A DNA stretch of 24,403 nucleotides from a bacterium Ga0077546 (lineage in GTDB: Bacteria > Cyanobacteriota > Vampirovibrionia > Obscuribacterales > Obscuribacteraceae). Made by a program: the position numbers and the translations under genes. Location: the NCBI GenBank assembly GCA_001464165.1, contig LNEX01000029.1, positions 1-24,403 on the forward strand. The letters run 5' to 3'. Of the stretch, positions 1 to 6,692 are shown in pieces. Position 1 is the stretch's first letter. Each line of letters opens with the position of its first letter. The notes under the pieces are model-generated. The model ran no database searches. It had not been told where the DNA came from and worked only from the letters and a program-made list of their open reading frames with translations.

Positions 1-134
1 AAAGCGTCATCAGAATCGCGGGCCACGACTGGGTTGTAGCCAAAAGAGTGTATAGCCTCATTCAAAAGTCTCAGACCGGTAATCGTCAGCCTGTCTGGCT
101 TGATATCCATCACAACGAGAATGTTTAATCTCAT
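1..134 (-). CDS. Receiver-like protein, truncated by window edge
   Basis: The minus strand opens with ATG at 134 and reads without a stop to the window edge. Visible pieces are a strand-like NILVV, then a helix with LRLLNEAIHSFGYNP, then VVARDSDDA. This follows the beta1-alpha1-beta2 pattern of a response-regulator receiver domain (ILVVDD...LL...GY.V..A.dg..A). The usual acidic pair after beta1 is replaced by MD, so phosphorylation chemistry may be altered. The start overlaps the stop of the XRE-zinc gene as ATGA (131-134), so the two are probably translated as one operon. Only about 44 residues are visible, so the receiver call rests on pattern alone. Confidence 0.55.
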   Translation of the reverse strand, partial: MRLNILVVMDIKPDRLTITGLRLLNEAIHSFGYNPVVARDSDDA

Positions 135-667
135 TTCTGCAACTTTTGCTTTCGGAAACAACTTGAGCAATATACGGGTTTGGCGCCTGTTGGTCTAAAT
201 GGAACCCGCGTTAGGGTACCGCATTCGTGGCATGGGGTTTCGGTTATTTGCCTTTCTGGATCACCGCCGTCCCGTTTGATTCGGGAAGCCATACGGCAGT
301 TTGGACAACGTTTAGGTTCATTCGAAAGCTGCCGGAGCGCATAAAATTCCTGCTCTCCGGCTGTGAACACAAAGCCCTTTTCGCAATCGCGGCAAACTAT
401 CGTTTTGTCTGAATACGTCATTAGATAGAACCGTCCTTGAGAATTACGTCCGTCGTCCAAAAGGTCGATCACCCGCACTTGGAGAGCGTCAGCGATTCTT
501 GCTATTTTTTTGATCGACGGATTAACTTCGGCTCGCTCTATGCTGCCGATGTAACCTTTATCCAGTCCGGCTTCTGCTGCTAAAAACATCTGCGACCAGC
601 CCAGAGCTTGGCGCTGCTTTTTGACTTGCCTGCCGAGTGTCTTAACTATGCGCCTCTCTTGGTTCAT
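131..667 (-). CDS. XRE-family HTH regulator fused to two zinc-ribbon modules
   Basis: A 178-residue protein. Residues about 8-72 form a lambda-repressor/XRE helix-turn-helix (LGWSQMFLAAEAGLDKGYIG, SIERAEVNPS). Residues 86-127 form a zinc ribbon with C92/C95 and C121/C124 (IVCRDC...FTAGEQEFY...EPKRCPNC), like the zf-trcl family. Residues 146-170 form a second module, C146/C149 then C167/C170, with exactly 17 residues between the pairs (CxxC-x17-CxxC). It is likely a DNA-binding regulator whose zinc modules mediate protein or nucleic-acid contact. A possible autoregulatory operator (CCTAG-aa-CTAGG, 682-693) lies just upstream. It is coupled by ATGA overlap to the receiver-like gene at 1-134. 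The HTH assignment is firm; the function of the zinc part is unknown. Confidence 0.85.
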   Translation of the reverse strand: MNQERRIVKTLGRQVKKQRQALGWSQMFLAAEAGLDKGYIGSIERAEVNPSIKKIARIADALQVRVIDLLDDGRNSQGRFYLMTYSDKTIVCRDCEKGFVFTAGEQEFYALRQLSNEPKRCPNCRMASRIKRDGGDPERQITETPCHECGTLTRVPFRPTGAKPVYCSSCFRKQKLQK

Positions 668-681
668 GGACGCAACTGTCC

Positions 682-693
682 TAGAACTAGGCG
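682..693. promoter_or_regulatory. Inverted repeat upstream of XRE-zinc gene (possible operator)
   Basis: CCTAG-aa-CTAGG, a perfect 5-bp inverted repeat, lies 15-26 nt before the start of the XRE gene. XRE proteins often repress their own promoters through such dyads. An AT-rich stretch with TATATT on the minus strand follows further upstream (about 710-716). The operator role is inferred. Confidence 0.35.
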
Positions 694-863
694 ACGATTG
701 GCGACCTAATATAATCGGTCATTGCGATCTTTAGCCCTCCACTAATCACAAAAGCGAGGCTTCAAAATTTAATAAAAAAAATCATTCGAACGGTTGTTAG
801 CAAAGAGAGTAAAGTTGAGCCACAATGCACTTGGCTACCCGCAAAGTCATACAGGAGAAATCA

Positions 864-1109
864 CTAACCGTGCAGGCACGGTCCAATACCGGAAAACAAC
901 TCGGAGAGAGAAAGTCCAAAAGCTTCTGAAATAAGAGCTGCACGGCGAAGCGACGGGCCATACTCACCCCGTTCAATGCTGCTAACGTAAGCCTGCTCTA
1001 CGTCCAGGAGCGAAGCTAAATGCTGTTGACTCCAACGTCTCGAAAGCCGCAGCTCGCGCACACGCTTTCCAAATTGCCTGACTGTTTTATTTCCGGTTTT
1101 CACGTGCAA
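864..1109 (-). CDS. XRE-family HTH transcriptional regulator
   Basis: A compact single-domain XRE regulator: FGKRVRELRLSRRWSQQHLA, then VEQAYVSSIERGEYGPS, then a short LSELFSGIGPCLHG tail. The open frame extends upstream to an ATG at 1325, but that part would run through the divergent TPR gene and lacks any domain. In-frame TTG at 1109 (AGGG about 8 nt before it) or GTG at 1103 gives the usual ~80-residue size, and I prefer TTG 1109. It is divergent from the TPR/response-regulator operon, with an inverted repeat between them, so it may control that operon. The domain is clear; the exact start is not. Confidence 0.75.
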   Translation of the reverse strand: MHVKTGNKTVRQFGKRVRELRLSRRWSQQHLASLLDVEQAYVSSIERGEYGPSLRRAALISEAFGLSLSELFSGIGPCLHG

Positions 1110-1111
1110 AA

Positions 1112-1138
1112 TGTCCGCCCTACAGGGTCGAGCGGACA
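1112..1138. promoter_or_regulatory. Inverted repeat in divergent intergenic region (candidate XRE operator)
   Basis: TGTCCGC-N13-GCGGACA, a perfect 7-bp dyad, lies between the divergent XRE gene (starting about 1109) and the TPR gene (1225). The position suits a site for autoregulation and control of the TPR/response-regulator pair. No binding evidence exists; the role is inferred from position. Confidence 0.4.
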
Positions 1139-1224
1139 AATAGACTACCGTTATTAACACAGGTAAATAGTCATAGGTGCCTGCTTTGCGGGAATAAGTT
1201 CTATAGAAAGATGAGGGAGCTAAT

Positions 1225-1512
1225 ATGTGTCGGTTATTGCAAATTCGTGTCATAGAGGCTCGTTCTGAGTTTGCAGGTGCTGCGCTTGCGAGAGGCGATT
1301 TTGCTGAATCGGAACGCCTGTACAAGCACGCATTGCAGCAAGCCGAAGTCTGCGAAGGCTATTACAGTCCTTTGGCCGGTTCTGTCTTGCTCGGACTCCA
1401 CGACCTGTATGAAGCTCAAGGACGCGAAGAAGAGGCAAGTGACACGTGGCAGAGAATTCGCGTGATCCTCATTTCCGGTTGGGGCTTATTTGAGCGGGCG
1501 AAACTTAGATAA
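1225..1512 (+). CDS. Small TPR-like protein upstream of response regulator
   Basis: A 95-residue helical protein with tetratricopeptide-like pattern: GAALARGDFAESERLYKHAL (residues about 19-38) followed by LLGLHDLYEAQGREEEASDTW. These are the alternating small/large residues of about one and a half TPR units. The ATG at 1225 is preceded by GAGGGAG with about 5 nt spacing. Its stop TAA overlaps the next ATG as TAATG (1510-1514), so it is translationally coupled to the response regulator. A role as protein-interaction partner of that regulator is an inference from coupling. The tail after residue 80 shows no recognisable feature. Confidence 0.75.
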   Translation: MCRLLQIRVIEARSEFAGAALARGDFAESERLYKHALQQAEVCEGYYSPLAGSVLLGLHDLYEAQGREEEASDTWQRIRVILISGWGLFERAKLR

Positions 1513-2087
1513 TGCCTACGATTTTAATCGTCGATGACACGCCTATAGTGCTGGAAGGAACCGCACTGTCGGTCGAATCTTTCGGTTTTTCAGTTGATAA
1601 AGCAACAAGCGGCCAGGACGCAATTGAACTCTGTAGAACTCGGCAATATGCTGCAATCATCATGGATTGCAGTATGCCAAGAATGGATGGCTTTGAATGC
1701 ACTCGGCAGATGAGGATGTATCAAACTCAGGATGGGAGCCATGTTCCTATAATTGGCTTTAGCTCTGATAGTGATAGAGATATTCGAGAACGATGTCTGG
1801 CAGCAGGAATGGATGAATTCATCCCAAAAGACTGTAGTCAAAACAAACTTTTGGAAACACTCAAAAGATGGGCCGGTGAACCTGATGCAGTTCAAGAGAA
1901 AGGTAATTTCAGTGCCACTTCGCCGAATCGCTCGCAGTTCGAGCCTTTGGACAGCTCGAGGCCATCAGTGATTTTTTTGAAGGAAGGCTCGATCCCGATC
2001 TTGAAATCAAAATCGTTCAACGCACTTCCCAACCTCGAACAATCTATTTTTCCGTTGGCGCTGAATTCTACAGATGTCGTCCAGTAA
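1512..2087 (+). CDS. Response regulator, receiver domain with unusual C-terminal tail
   Basis: A 191-residue protein. Residues 1-122 are a canonical CheY-like receiver: acidic pair D8/D9, phosphoacceptor D52 (MDCSMPRMDG), switch S84/S85 (GFSSDSD) and conserved K106 (FIPKDCS). There is no DNA-binding output domain. The last ~65 residues are Ser/Pro/Leu-rich without a recognised fold, so it may signal by protein contact. It is coupled to the TPR gene by a one-base overlap. No histidine kinase is present in the window. A decayed relative of its C-terminal receiver half lies at 21439-21624. Confidence 0.88.
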   Translation: MPTILIVDDTPIVLEGTALSVESFGFSVDKATSGQDAIELCRTRQYAAIIMDCSMPRMDGFECTRQMRMYQTQDGSHVPIIGFSSDSDRDIRERCLAAGMDEFIPKDCSQNKLLETLKRWAGEPDAVQEKGNFSATSPNRSQFEPLDSSRPSVIFLKEGSIPILKSKSFNALPNLEQSIFPLALNSTDVVQ

Positions 2088-2178
2088 CACCCACAGCTTG
2101 GCGAGTTGAGACCTGCACCCGTAATGATGGGCCTCGAATTACCCCTAACGACAACTGCTGATTGCTGTGCCAGAAACT

Positions 2179-2200
2179 ATTACCTTTGTGGTACGGTAAT
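2179..2200. promoter_or_regulatory. Inverted repeat upstream of resolvase (possible operator or subsite)
   Basis: ATTACC-N10-GGTAAT, a perfect 6-bp dyad, lies about 60 nt before the serine-recombinase start. An 8-bp palindrome GTCCGGAC follows at 2226-2233. Resolvases commonly bind dyads next to their own gene (res subsites), but the full set of three subsites is not evident. Confidence 0.3.
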
Positions 2201-2260
2201 TACTTCGCCTGAAACGCCCAACCAGTCCGGACTAATATGGGCATTTTGCCAAGAGGGTTT

Positions 2261-2854
2261 ATGGTACAGCGAACAGCAATTTATGCCAGGGTCAGCACAA
2301 GTGATCAGTCTTGCGAACGCCAGGTAGCCGAATTAACAGCTTATGCAGCCGTCGGCACTTTAAATATCGTCGCCATTTTTAAAGAAATCGGTAGTGGCGC
2401 CAAAAATGATCGCGTGGAACGCAAAAAGGTCCTGGAACTTGCCAGAGCAGGACAAATTGATTTGGTCCTCGTTTCGGAGTTGTCTCGCTGGGGCCGGAGC
2501 ACACCCGACCTGCGCTCCACTGTTCAGGAGCTATCGGACCGCAATGTTGCTCTTCGTGCCCTCAATGGACCGGACCTCGACATTTCCACTGCCCAGGGCA
2601 AATTGATGTTGAATATGTTGGCTGCCATTTCGGAATTCGAAAACGATTTGCTGCGTGAACGAATCAAATCTGGGATAGCTCACGCCCGTTCTAAAGGCAC
2701 TAAAAGTGGAAAGGCTATCGGAAGACCAGGCTTTGATCGTTCCGAGCGTGTACAAAGGCTGATAGCCGAGGGAAGATCGGTGCGTGACATTGCCAATGAA
2801 TTGGGGATTAGCAAGACAACAGTAATGAAAGTGAAAACCGAGCTTCGCAACTGA
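2261..2854 (+). CDS. Serine recombinase (resolvase/invertase family)
   Basis: A 197-residue small serine recombinase. The N-terminal catalytic domain carries the nucleophile motif IYARVSTSDQ (S12 from the chosen start), then ELSRWGRS and FENDLLRERIKSGIAHAR. A short arm ends in GRPGF, followed by a Hin-like HTH (VQRLIAEGRSVRDIANELGI, SKTTV). The start at ATG 2261 is chosen because the family begins two or three residues before the IYARVS strand and AGAGGG precedes it; an in-frame ATG at 2237 lacks a ribosome site. On plasmids such enzymes resolve multimers or move transposons; no transposase or terminal repeats accompany it, so multimer resolution is the likelier role here. Confidence 0.9.
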   Translation: MVQRTAIYARVSTSDQSCERQVAELTAYAAVGTLNIVAIFKEIGSGAKNDRVERKKVLELARAGQIDLVLVSELSRWGRSTPDLRSTVQELSDRNVALRALNGPDLDISTAQGKLMLNMLAAISEFENDLLRERIKSGIAHARSKGTKSGKAIGRPGFDRSERVQRLIAEGRSVRDIANELGISKTTVMKVKTELRN

Positions 2855-2905
2855 GCAACTTATCTGACTGTTGGCATTGTTTTTCGTTTATTCCTTTTCC
2901 GCCAG

Positions 2906-3724
2906 CTACTGTCCGTCTGCAGGCATAAAAAGTTTTTGAAACCAGGACGGTTTGGGCTTCTTCAACAGTAAAATTTCATTTTCCAACAGCTCAAGCTTCG
3001 CTGCGCTTAGAGCAGCTTCCTCAGCTCGTTTTCTCAGTAGCTCGTTTTCCTGCTCCAACAGTTTTGCTGCTTCTTCTTTGGCTTCTCTTTCCATTCGTGC
3101 TGTTTCAAGATCTGAATTTAATTGCGCTATCTCGGTCTCTTTTGCTTCCTTTTGTGCGTCCACTTGTTTGCGCAAAGCTACAGCCTCAAGCTCCTTCAAC
3201 TCGGCTTCTTTTCGTTTATCTTCTGCTTGTTTTTGAAAATCCGGTAGCAACTTTAGTTGCCTGTCTTTTTCCTGTATCTCAACGCGCATCTCACCAATTA
3301 ACTGGTCTTTTTTCTCCAGCTTTTCCATGAAACGGCTGATAACGTTATTCCATAGCTCATCTGCCATGCCATTGGCTGCGGTCCTCGCATTGTCCGACCA
3401 TTCAGATCTTTGTGACGTTGTCTGAGTTGGTTCGACAACATCATCAGGGCCGAAAGTCGAGTCGTAGATTGTGTCCTCTTCGGTAACAGTCTGAGCATCG
3501 ACCACATCAAACCCCTCGATTGCGTCTGGTGATGCTACGAGGGGCGAATTGATCTTTTTTAGACCTTCAATAATTTCCTTCGTCGGGTAGATCCGATATT
3601 CATCGACGCCGCGTTCGTTTTTTACAAGAATGCCTTTAAGGTGTCCTTTCTCTCGGCGGTACAAAACCCCCCTCGTAGAAATTCCTAAAGCTTCTGCGAC
3701 TTCTCTGACCGATATAGTTTTCAC
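2906..3724 (-). CDS. KfrA-like protein: MerR/winged-HTH plus long coiled coil
   Basis: A 272-residue protein starting at GTG 3724 with GGAG 7 nt upstream. Residues 1-60 look like an excisionase/MerR-type HTH (ISVREVAEALGISTRGVLYR, then a wing with EYRIYPTKEI). Residues 60-110 are acidic and probably flexible. Residues about 125-255 form one continuous charged coiled coil rich in E, K, A and L heptads. The end, PKPSWFQKLFMPADG, resembles a short amphipathic tail that could touch the membrane or a partner. The architecture matches plasmid KfrA-type DNA-binding coiled-coil proteins, which aid partition. It is transcribed away from the rep1 leader. The function is inferred from architecture only. 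Confidence 0.75.
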   Translation of the reverse strand: MKTISVREVAEALGISTRGVLYRREKGHLKGILVKNERGVDEYRIYPTKEIIEGLKKINSPLVASPDAIEGFDVVDAQTVTEEDTIYDSTFGPDDVVEPTQTTSQRSEWSDNARTAANGMADELWNNVISRFMEKLEKKDQLIGEMRVEIQEKDRQLKLLPDFQKQAEDKRKEAELKELEAVALRKQVDAQKEAKETEIAQLNSDLETARMEREAKEEAAKLLEQENELLRKRAEEAALSAAKLELLENEILLLKKPKPSWFQKLFMPADGQ

Positions 3725-4137
3725 ACCATGGCTCCATATCTAGTGGCGCATCATTTGGATATATTGAATGCCTGAACACCTGTATTATAGAGCCTTTCAG
3801 CTATTTTACAACTACCAAAAATCACCGCTTAATTCAAACTCTTCGCCATCCATGCGGGCGAAGAATTAGCAAGAAATCGTTTCGAGGTAGACCCTGAAAC
3901 GACCTAGTTCGCAAAACCGCCGCCGGTGGATCTCTTCGCGATAAAAAATTTTCGGTGATATAGCGCCTTTTGGTTTTTCGCGTTCGTTCCGAATGCCCCG
4001 AACTAGACAGAATTTCCCTTAACCCTTGCCGTTGTTGGCTTTTACAGTTCAACCCGAACATGCGGAAGTCATCGCGAACTAACTGCGAAATCATTTCGGT
4101 GGTATATCCAGAAGTGTTTCGGAACGCCCCGAAGGTT

Positions 4138-4406
4138 TTCGTGGTGCTCTTCGCGCTACCCCGAAGTGAGAGGACGAAGTGGTTTTGGTGGAATTTGCTG
4201 AAACCCGGAAGGTCCCAACCTGTTTGATGATTGGGCGTTTCTGCGTGCTTCGTGGTGCATTGGTCTATTTCTTTGTGTGACTCTTCGGGGTTCTTCGTGG
4301 CGCTTCGCGATAGTCCGAAAAACTTCGCGGTCGTTTCGTCTTTGTTTCGGGTATCCCTATTCTGCCTTTTGGCAATTGGCTTATGCACACGGTTTAGCAC
4401 CACGAA
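4138..4406. repeat. Iteron-like repeat TTCGTGGTGC (three exact copies, one variant)
   Basis: Exact copies at 4138-4147 (+), 4249-4258 (+) and 4397-4406 (-); TTCGTGGCGC at 4294-4303 (+). Three copies of one decamer in 270 bp next to a rep gene is not expected by chance. Spacing is irregular (111 and 148 bp), unlike classic tandem iterons. They may be initiator-binding sites. Confidence 0.5.
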
Positions 4407-4474
4407 GTGCATTTCAGGCTCAATTCTGCATGGGTTGAACTGCCCGGCGATCCGCTTCTGAGAGATCCAAAGTG

Positions 4475-4503
4475 TTGATCGATTTCCAGGCACCTTATAT
4501 AGT
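4475..4503 (+). promoter_or_regulatory. Predicted sigma-70 promoter for rep1 leader mRNA
   Basis: TTGATC (4475-4480), 17-nt spacer, TATAGT (4498-4503). Transcription would start near 4510 and give a ~280-nt leader before the rep1 start, passing through the whole antisense-RNA region. No equally good match was found in the equivalent place before rep2. Confidence 0.5.
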
Positions 4504-4601
4504 GGCTGGTGGCACTTGGCAAAGAAAACCAATGCATATCCGTTAGACATCTGGAGCCCGGCTCCCTAGAAAGCAGAACCGCTGACTCAAACAATCAACT
4601 A

Positions 4602-4619
4602 AACAAAAAACACCGCTTG
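4602..4619. repeat. Conserved block A, copy 1 (terminator of antisense RNA)
   Basis: AACAAAAAACACCGCTTG is identical to 13494-13511 before rep2. It forms the 3' arm and U-run of the minus-strand terminator. Confidence 0.8.
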
Positions 4620-4699
4620 GGGGCGATGTTTTTTGAGAGATCTTTTGCGGACCTCAAGATATTCAGTTGTCGTCGGATTTTTGGCTATTTTTCCGAAGT
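4604..4699 (-). ncRNA. Predicted antisense RNA of the rep1 leader (copy 1)
   Basis: The minus strand has TTGACC-N17-TATTCT (4734-4706), so transcription would begin near 4699. It would end at a hairpin of 12-bp arms (4605-4616 and 4623-4634, one G-U pair, six-base loop) followed by six U residues at 4610-4605, a textbook intrinsic terminator. The ~95-nt product is fully complementary to the rep1 leader mRNA. The same promoter and terminator recur before rep2 (13496-13586), while the body in between is mostly diverged. Known plasmid antisense RNAs (for example R1 CopA) have this layout and control copy number. The RNA itself is predicted, not observed. Confidence 0.65.
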
Positions 4700-4724
4700 G
4701 ACACCAGAATAAACCAACGGTCCG
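4648..4724 (+). promoter_or_regulatory. Long-range leader stem of rep1 mRNA
   Basis: CGGACC (4648-4653) can pair with GGTCCG (4719-4724). The corresponding place before rep2 has CGGATCAGT/ACTGATCCG, different bases that still pair. The 5' arm is covered by the antisense RNA and the 3' arm is not, so antisense binding would disrupt this stem. Confidence 0.45.
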
Positions 4725-4734
4725 GATAGGTCAA
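4706..4734 (-). promoter_or_regulatory. Antisense RNA promoter, copy 1
   Basis: -35 TTGACC at 4734-4729, 17-nt spacer, -10 TATTCT at 4711-4706. Box identity and spacing match copy 2, where the -10 is TATGCT. Confidence 0.65.
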
Positions 4735-4740
4735 CTCGTC
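4721..4740. repeat. Conserved block B, copy 1 (-35 region of antisense promoter)
   Basis: TCCGGATAGGTCAACTCGTC matches 13608-13627 at 19 of 20 positions. It contains GGTCAA, the complement of the TTGACC -35 box. It lies 119 nt after block A (114 nt in copy 2). Confidence 0.8.
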
Positions 4741-4788
4741 AAAAATTACGGGTGACAAACAATTACCGGACATGCTTCGGCGCGCTCA

Positions 4789-6180
4789 GTGGATTTGAGC
4801 GCGCAAACTAAAGTTGCTTTTGAGGACGTGCGACAAAGATTTTTGTCGCTGTTTCCGAACAGGCAAAGAAGCATATTGAAATGGCCGCACCGCGATTGGG
4901 TCACTGTCAGCCGCCACGGACATCTCACAGATGACACTATTTTGTCTGCAATTGCATTGAAGGAAAAATGCTTTTGGGGATGTCGTTGGGACAAGCAGTC
5001 ACAGGTTTCTGTTTTTGATGTTGATATAGAAAGCCAGTATCACAACGAAATTGGTCTTGCCCGTCTCAAACACCTGCTTTCGTCGGTCGGGCTACTGAAT
5101 CCGCTCTTGTATCAATCTAGTGAAAGCGAAGGCTGGCATATTTACTTGGCTTTTGACCAATTAGTTGATAGCAGAGAAAGTCACGACCTTTTCAAACGAT
5201 GGCTACTGGCTGAAGGAATTGAAGTCAGAAAAGGTCAGCTTGAACTCTTCCCGTCAAACAATGGGCTCCGCTTGCCCCTACAACGCGGCTTTGCCTGGCT
5301 GGATGACCAAGGGGAAACTAGATTTACAAGAGAAGACATCTCCACTGATCAGGCAATAACTACCTTTGTCGAGGACCTGGACGCAAACAGTCATGATTGG
5401 TACTACGTCCAGGATTGTATAAAACGCAGGCTAGAAGCCATTGAATCCGCCGCCGCGACCGATATCGTTCCGCCGGCGACGCCGGAGCAAGATCCGCCAG
5501 ATGACGGCTTTTCCGACTTCTTCACTTTCGCCGGCATGCTACCGGACGTTTATAACGCCGGTCGCGAATTCTGGTTAAACGGGCTGACCGCGCCTTCTCA
5601 ACGCCACCAGGCGGTTTTATCTATTGGGCACTACCTCTGGTATGGCGACGTAGCCGAAGGTGTCAGGGCATTACCAGGGGTGGCTCGTGCTGAGCAAAGG
5701 GCCCAAGTAATCGAAGCCTGGCTGCGAGAAAAACACAACGGCTTCTCAAAATCGGTTTTGAAAGGCGATTGGGGCCAAATAGGACGGGATATACAGTCCG
5801 CTTGCAATTGGACGCCTTCTGAAGGCGCTGAGCGCTCTCACCAAAGCCAGCCCAGTTATTCCAACCTTAGCGATCGCGCAATCGATCGCCTAATACGACT
5901 GACAAAACAAACTGGACGAGTCTGGTGCCCCGACGATTTCAGAAAAGGCAATGTCGGAAGGGAAGAAGGCGCGCGCGAACAAATTCGCAGTGGAGTACTG
6001 CTACTGCTGGAAAATGGCAAGCGGGTCAGTGTGCGGGCATTGGAACGCGTCACCGGCTGCGACCGAAAGACGATCCGGCGCCATGTAGATATCTGGGGAA
6101 TATTCCGGTTGTCAAACGGGGGAGGCGATCTTAGGCCGCCGGAGCGGAAGCTCCTGACCTTCTTCAAGAAGACAATTTAG
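4789..6180 (+). CDS. AEP-type replication initiator / primase-like protein (rep1)
   Basis: A 463-residue protein. The N-terminal half has archaeo-eukaryotic-primase motifs: motif I D77-x-D79 (VFDVDIESQYHNE), motif II with H117 (SSESEGWHIYLAF), and LELFPSNNGLRLPL (about 151-164). A helical middle follows. Residues about 385-440 hold an HTH-like segment (RVSVRALERVTGCDRKTIRR). It is a paralog of rep2 at 13682-15480. The start is GTG 4789, without a clear ribosome site. A short out-of-frame ORF from ATG 4772 stops at 4796-4798, seven bases past this GTG, so coupled translation is possible. The antisense RNA upstream suggests copy-number control. The 3' end may be frameshifted: a Ser/Pro-rich frame stays open to 6358. 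The replication role is inferred from domains and context. Confidence 0.75.
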   Translation: MDLSAQTKVAFEDVRQRFLSLFPNRQRSILKWPHRDWVTVSRHGHLTDDTILSAIALKEKCFWGCRWDKQSQVSVFDVDIESQYHNEIGLARLKHLLSSVGLLNPLLYQSSESEGWHIYLAFDQLVDSRESHDLFKRWLLAEGIEVRKGQLELFPSNNGLRLPLQRGFAWLDDQGETRFTREDISTDQAITTFVEDLDANSHDWYYVQDCIKRRLEAIESAAATDIVPPATPEQDPPDDGFSDFFTFAGMLPDVYNAGREFWLNGLTAPSQRHQAVLSIGHYLWYGDVAEGVRALPGVARAEQRAQVIEAWLREKHNGFSKSVLKGDWGQIGRDIQSACNWTPSEGAERSHQSQPSYSNLSDRAIDRLIRLTKQTGRVWCPDDFRKGNVGREEGAREQIRSGVLLLLENGKRVSVRALERVTGCDRKTIRRHVDIWGIFRLSNGGGDLRPPERKLLTFFKKTI

Positions 6181-6401
6181 TTGTTCCTGAAGTAACGTCC
6201 GCGCCGCCTGAACAGGTCAGTTCTTTGGCTTCTTCAATTCTTTACGTGTCTTCTAATTATCAGCAGTCCAGTGGCTCGGATCTGTGTTTTGTTATTACTG
6301 GGCGGTCCGTCGTACACGAAAGTCTCCCAAAGACCAGGGGGCCGCCCGCTTTCTAAAGTTTGAAGCCTGGCATGCTAACGCGAGAGTTTTATACTTGAAC
6401 G
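6181..6401. other. Intergenic stretch after rep1 with hairpin
   Basis: The -1 frame relative to rep1 is open from 6135 to about 6358 and encodes a Ser-rich segment that resembles the C-terminal Ser-rich part of rep2. A stem GGGCGGTCC (6300-6308) with GGGCCGCCC (6339-6347), one G-U pair, could act as a terminator. Confidence 0.4.
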
Positions 6402-6692
6402 ATGGACGATCAACCAGGGCGAAAAAAATTCCTTTCCAAAGGGCGGTTAATTGCCTTTCTGCTACCGTTTTTTATTATTGGCGGACTTTCCGTCTGGCAC
6501 TGGTATGACTATGGTCTTAAAGACATGCACCGAGCACGAGCTCGGTTCGCCGGTTGGGAAATAAAACAACCCGGTGACGAAACCGAATCGCTAAAGTTTG
6601 CACTTGTGATAGGGGCTGCATGCGGCTTTGCTTCTGGAGCATTAGGCCTTGGCGTTTACGAAATAATCAAAATCGTCACGAAAAAATCTTAG
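6402..6692 (+). CDS. Small membrane protein, two transmembrane segments
   Basis: A 96-residue protein. The basic N-terminus (residues 1-14) is followed by TM1 at about 16-34 (LIAFLLPFFIIGGLSVW), a polar loop of ~30 residues with RARARF and ETES, TM2 at about 65-88 (ALVIGAACGFASGALGLG) and a KIVTKKS tail. By the positive-inside rule both ends would be cytoplasmic. No family is recognised. The stop overlaps the stop of the convergent gene by 4 bp (6689-6692). The ribosome site is weak, which lowers confidence in the start. Confidence 0.6.
   Translation: MDDQPGRKKFLSKGRLIAFLLPFFIIGGLSVWHWYDYGLKDMHRARARFAGWEIKQPGDETESLKFALVIGAACGFASGALGLGVYEIIKIVTKKS

Larger units (their letters stand above)
3725..4788. 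other. Gene-free origin-like region with TTCG/CGAA-rich repeats
   Basis: About 1.06 kb lies between the KfrA-like gene and rep1. A 238-codon minus-strand frame (3834-4550) covers much of it, but its translation looks non-coding (compositionally odd, no domain). The tetramers TTCG and CGAA occur roughly thirty times between 3836 and 4420, several-fold above chance. TTCGTGGTGC occurs exactly at 4138-4147, 4249-4258 and, inverted, 4397-4406, with a 9/10 variant at 4294-4303. Downstream lie the rep1 promoter, the antisense RNA and the leader. Position next to a replication initiator plus iteron-like repeats suggests the replication origin; this is an inference. Confidence 0.5.

Noticed and set aside
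864..1325. Long version of the second XRE gene starting at ATG 1325
   Set aside because: The extra 72 residues have no domain and overlap the coding TPR gene; TTG 1109 gives the normal family size.
3834..4550. 238-codon minus-strand frame in the region before rep1
   Set aside because: The translation is compositionally odd, has no domain and lies over the repeat-rich TTCG/CGAA region; the region is better explained as an origin.
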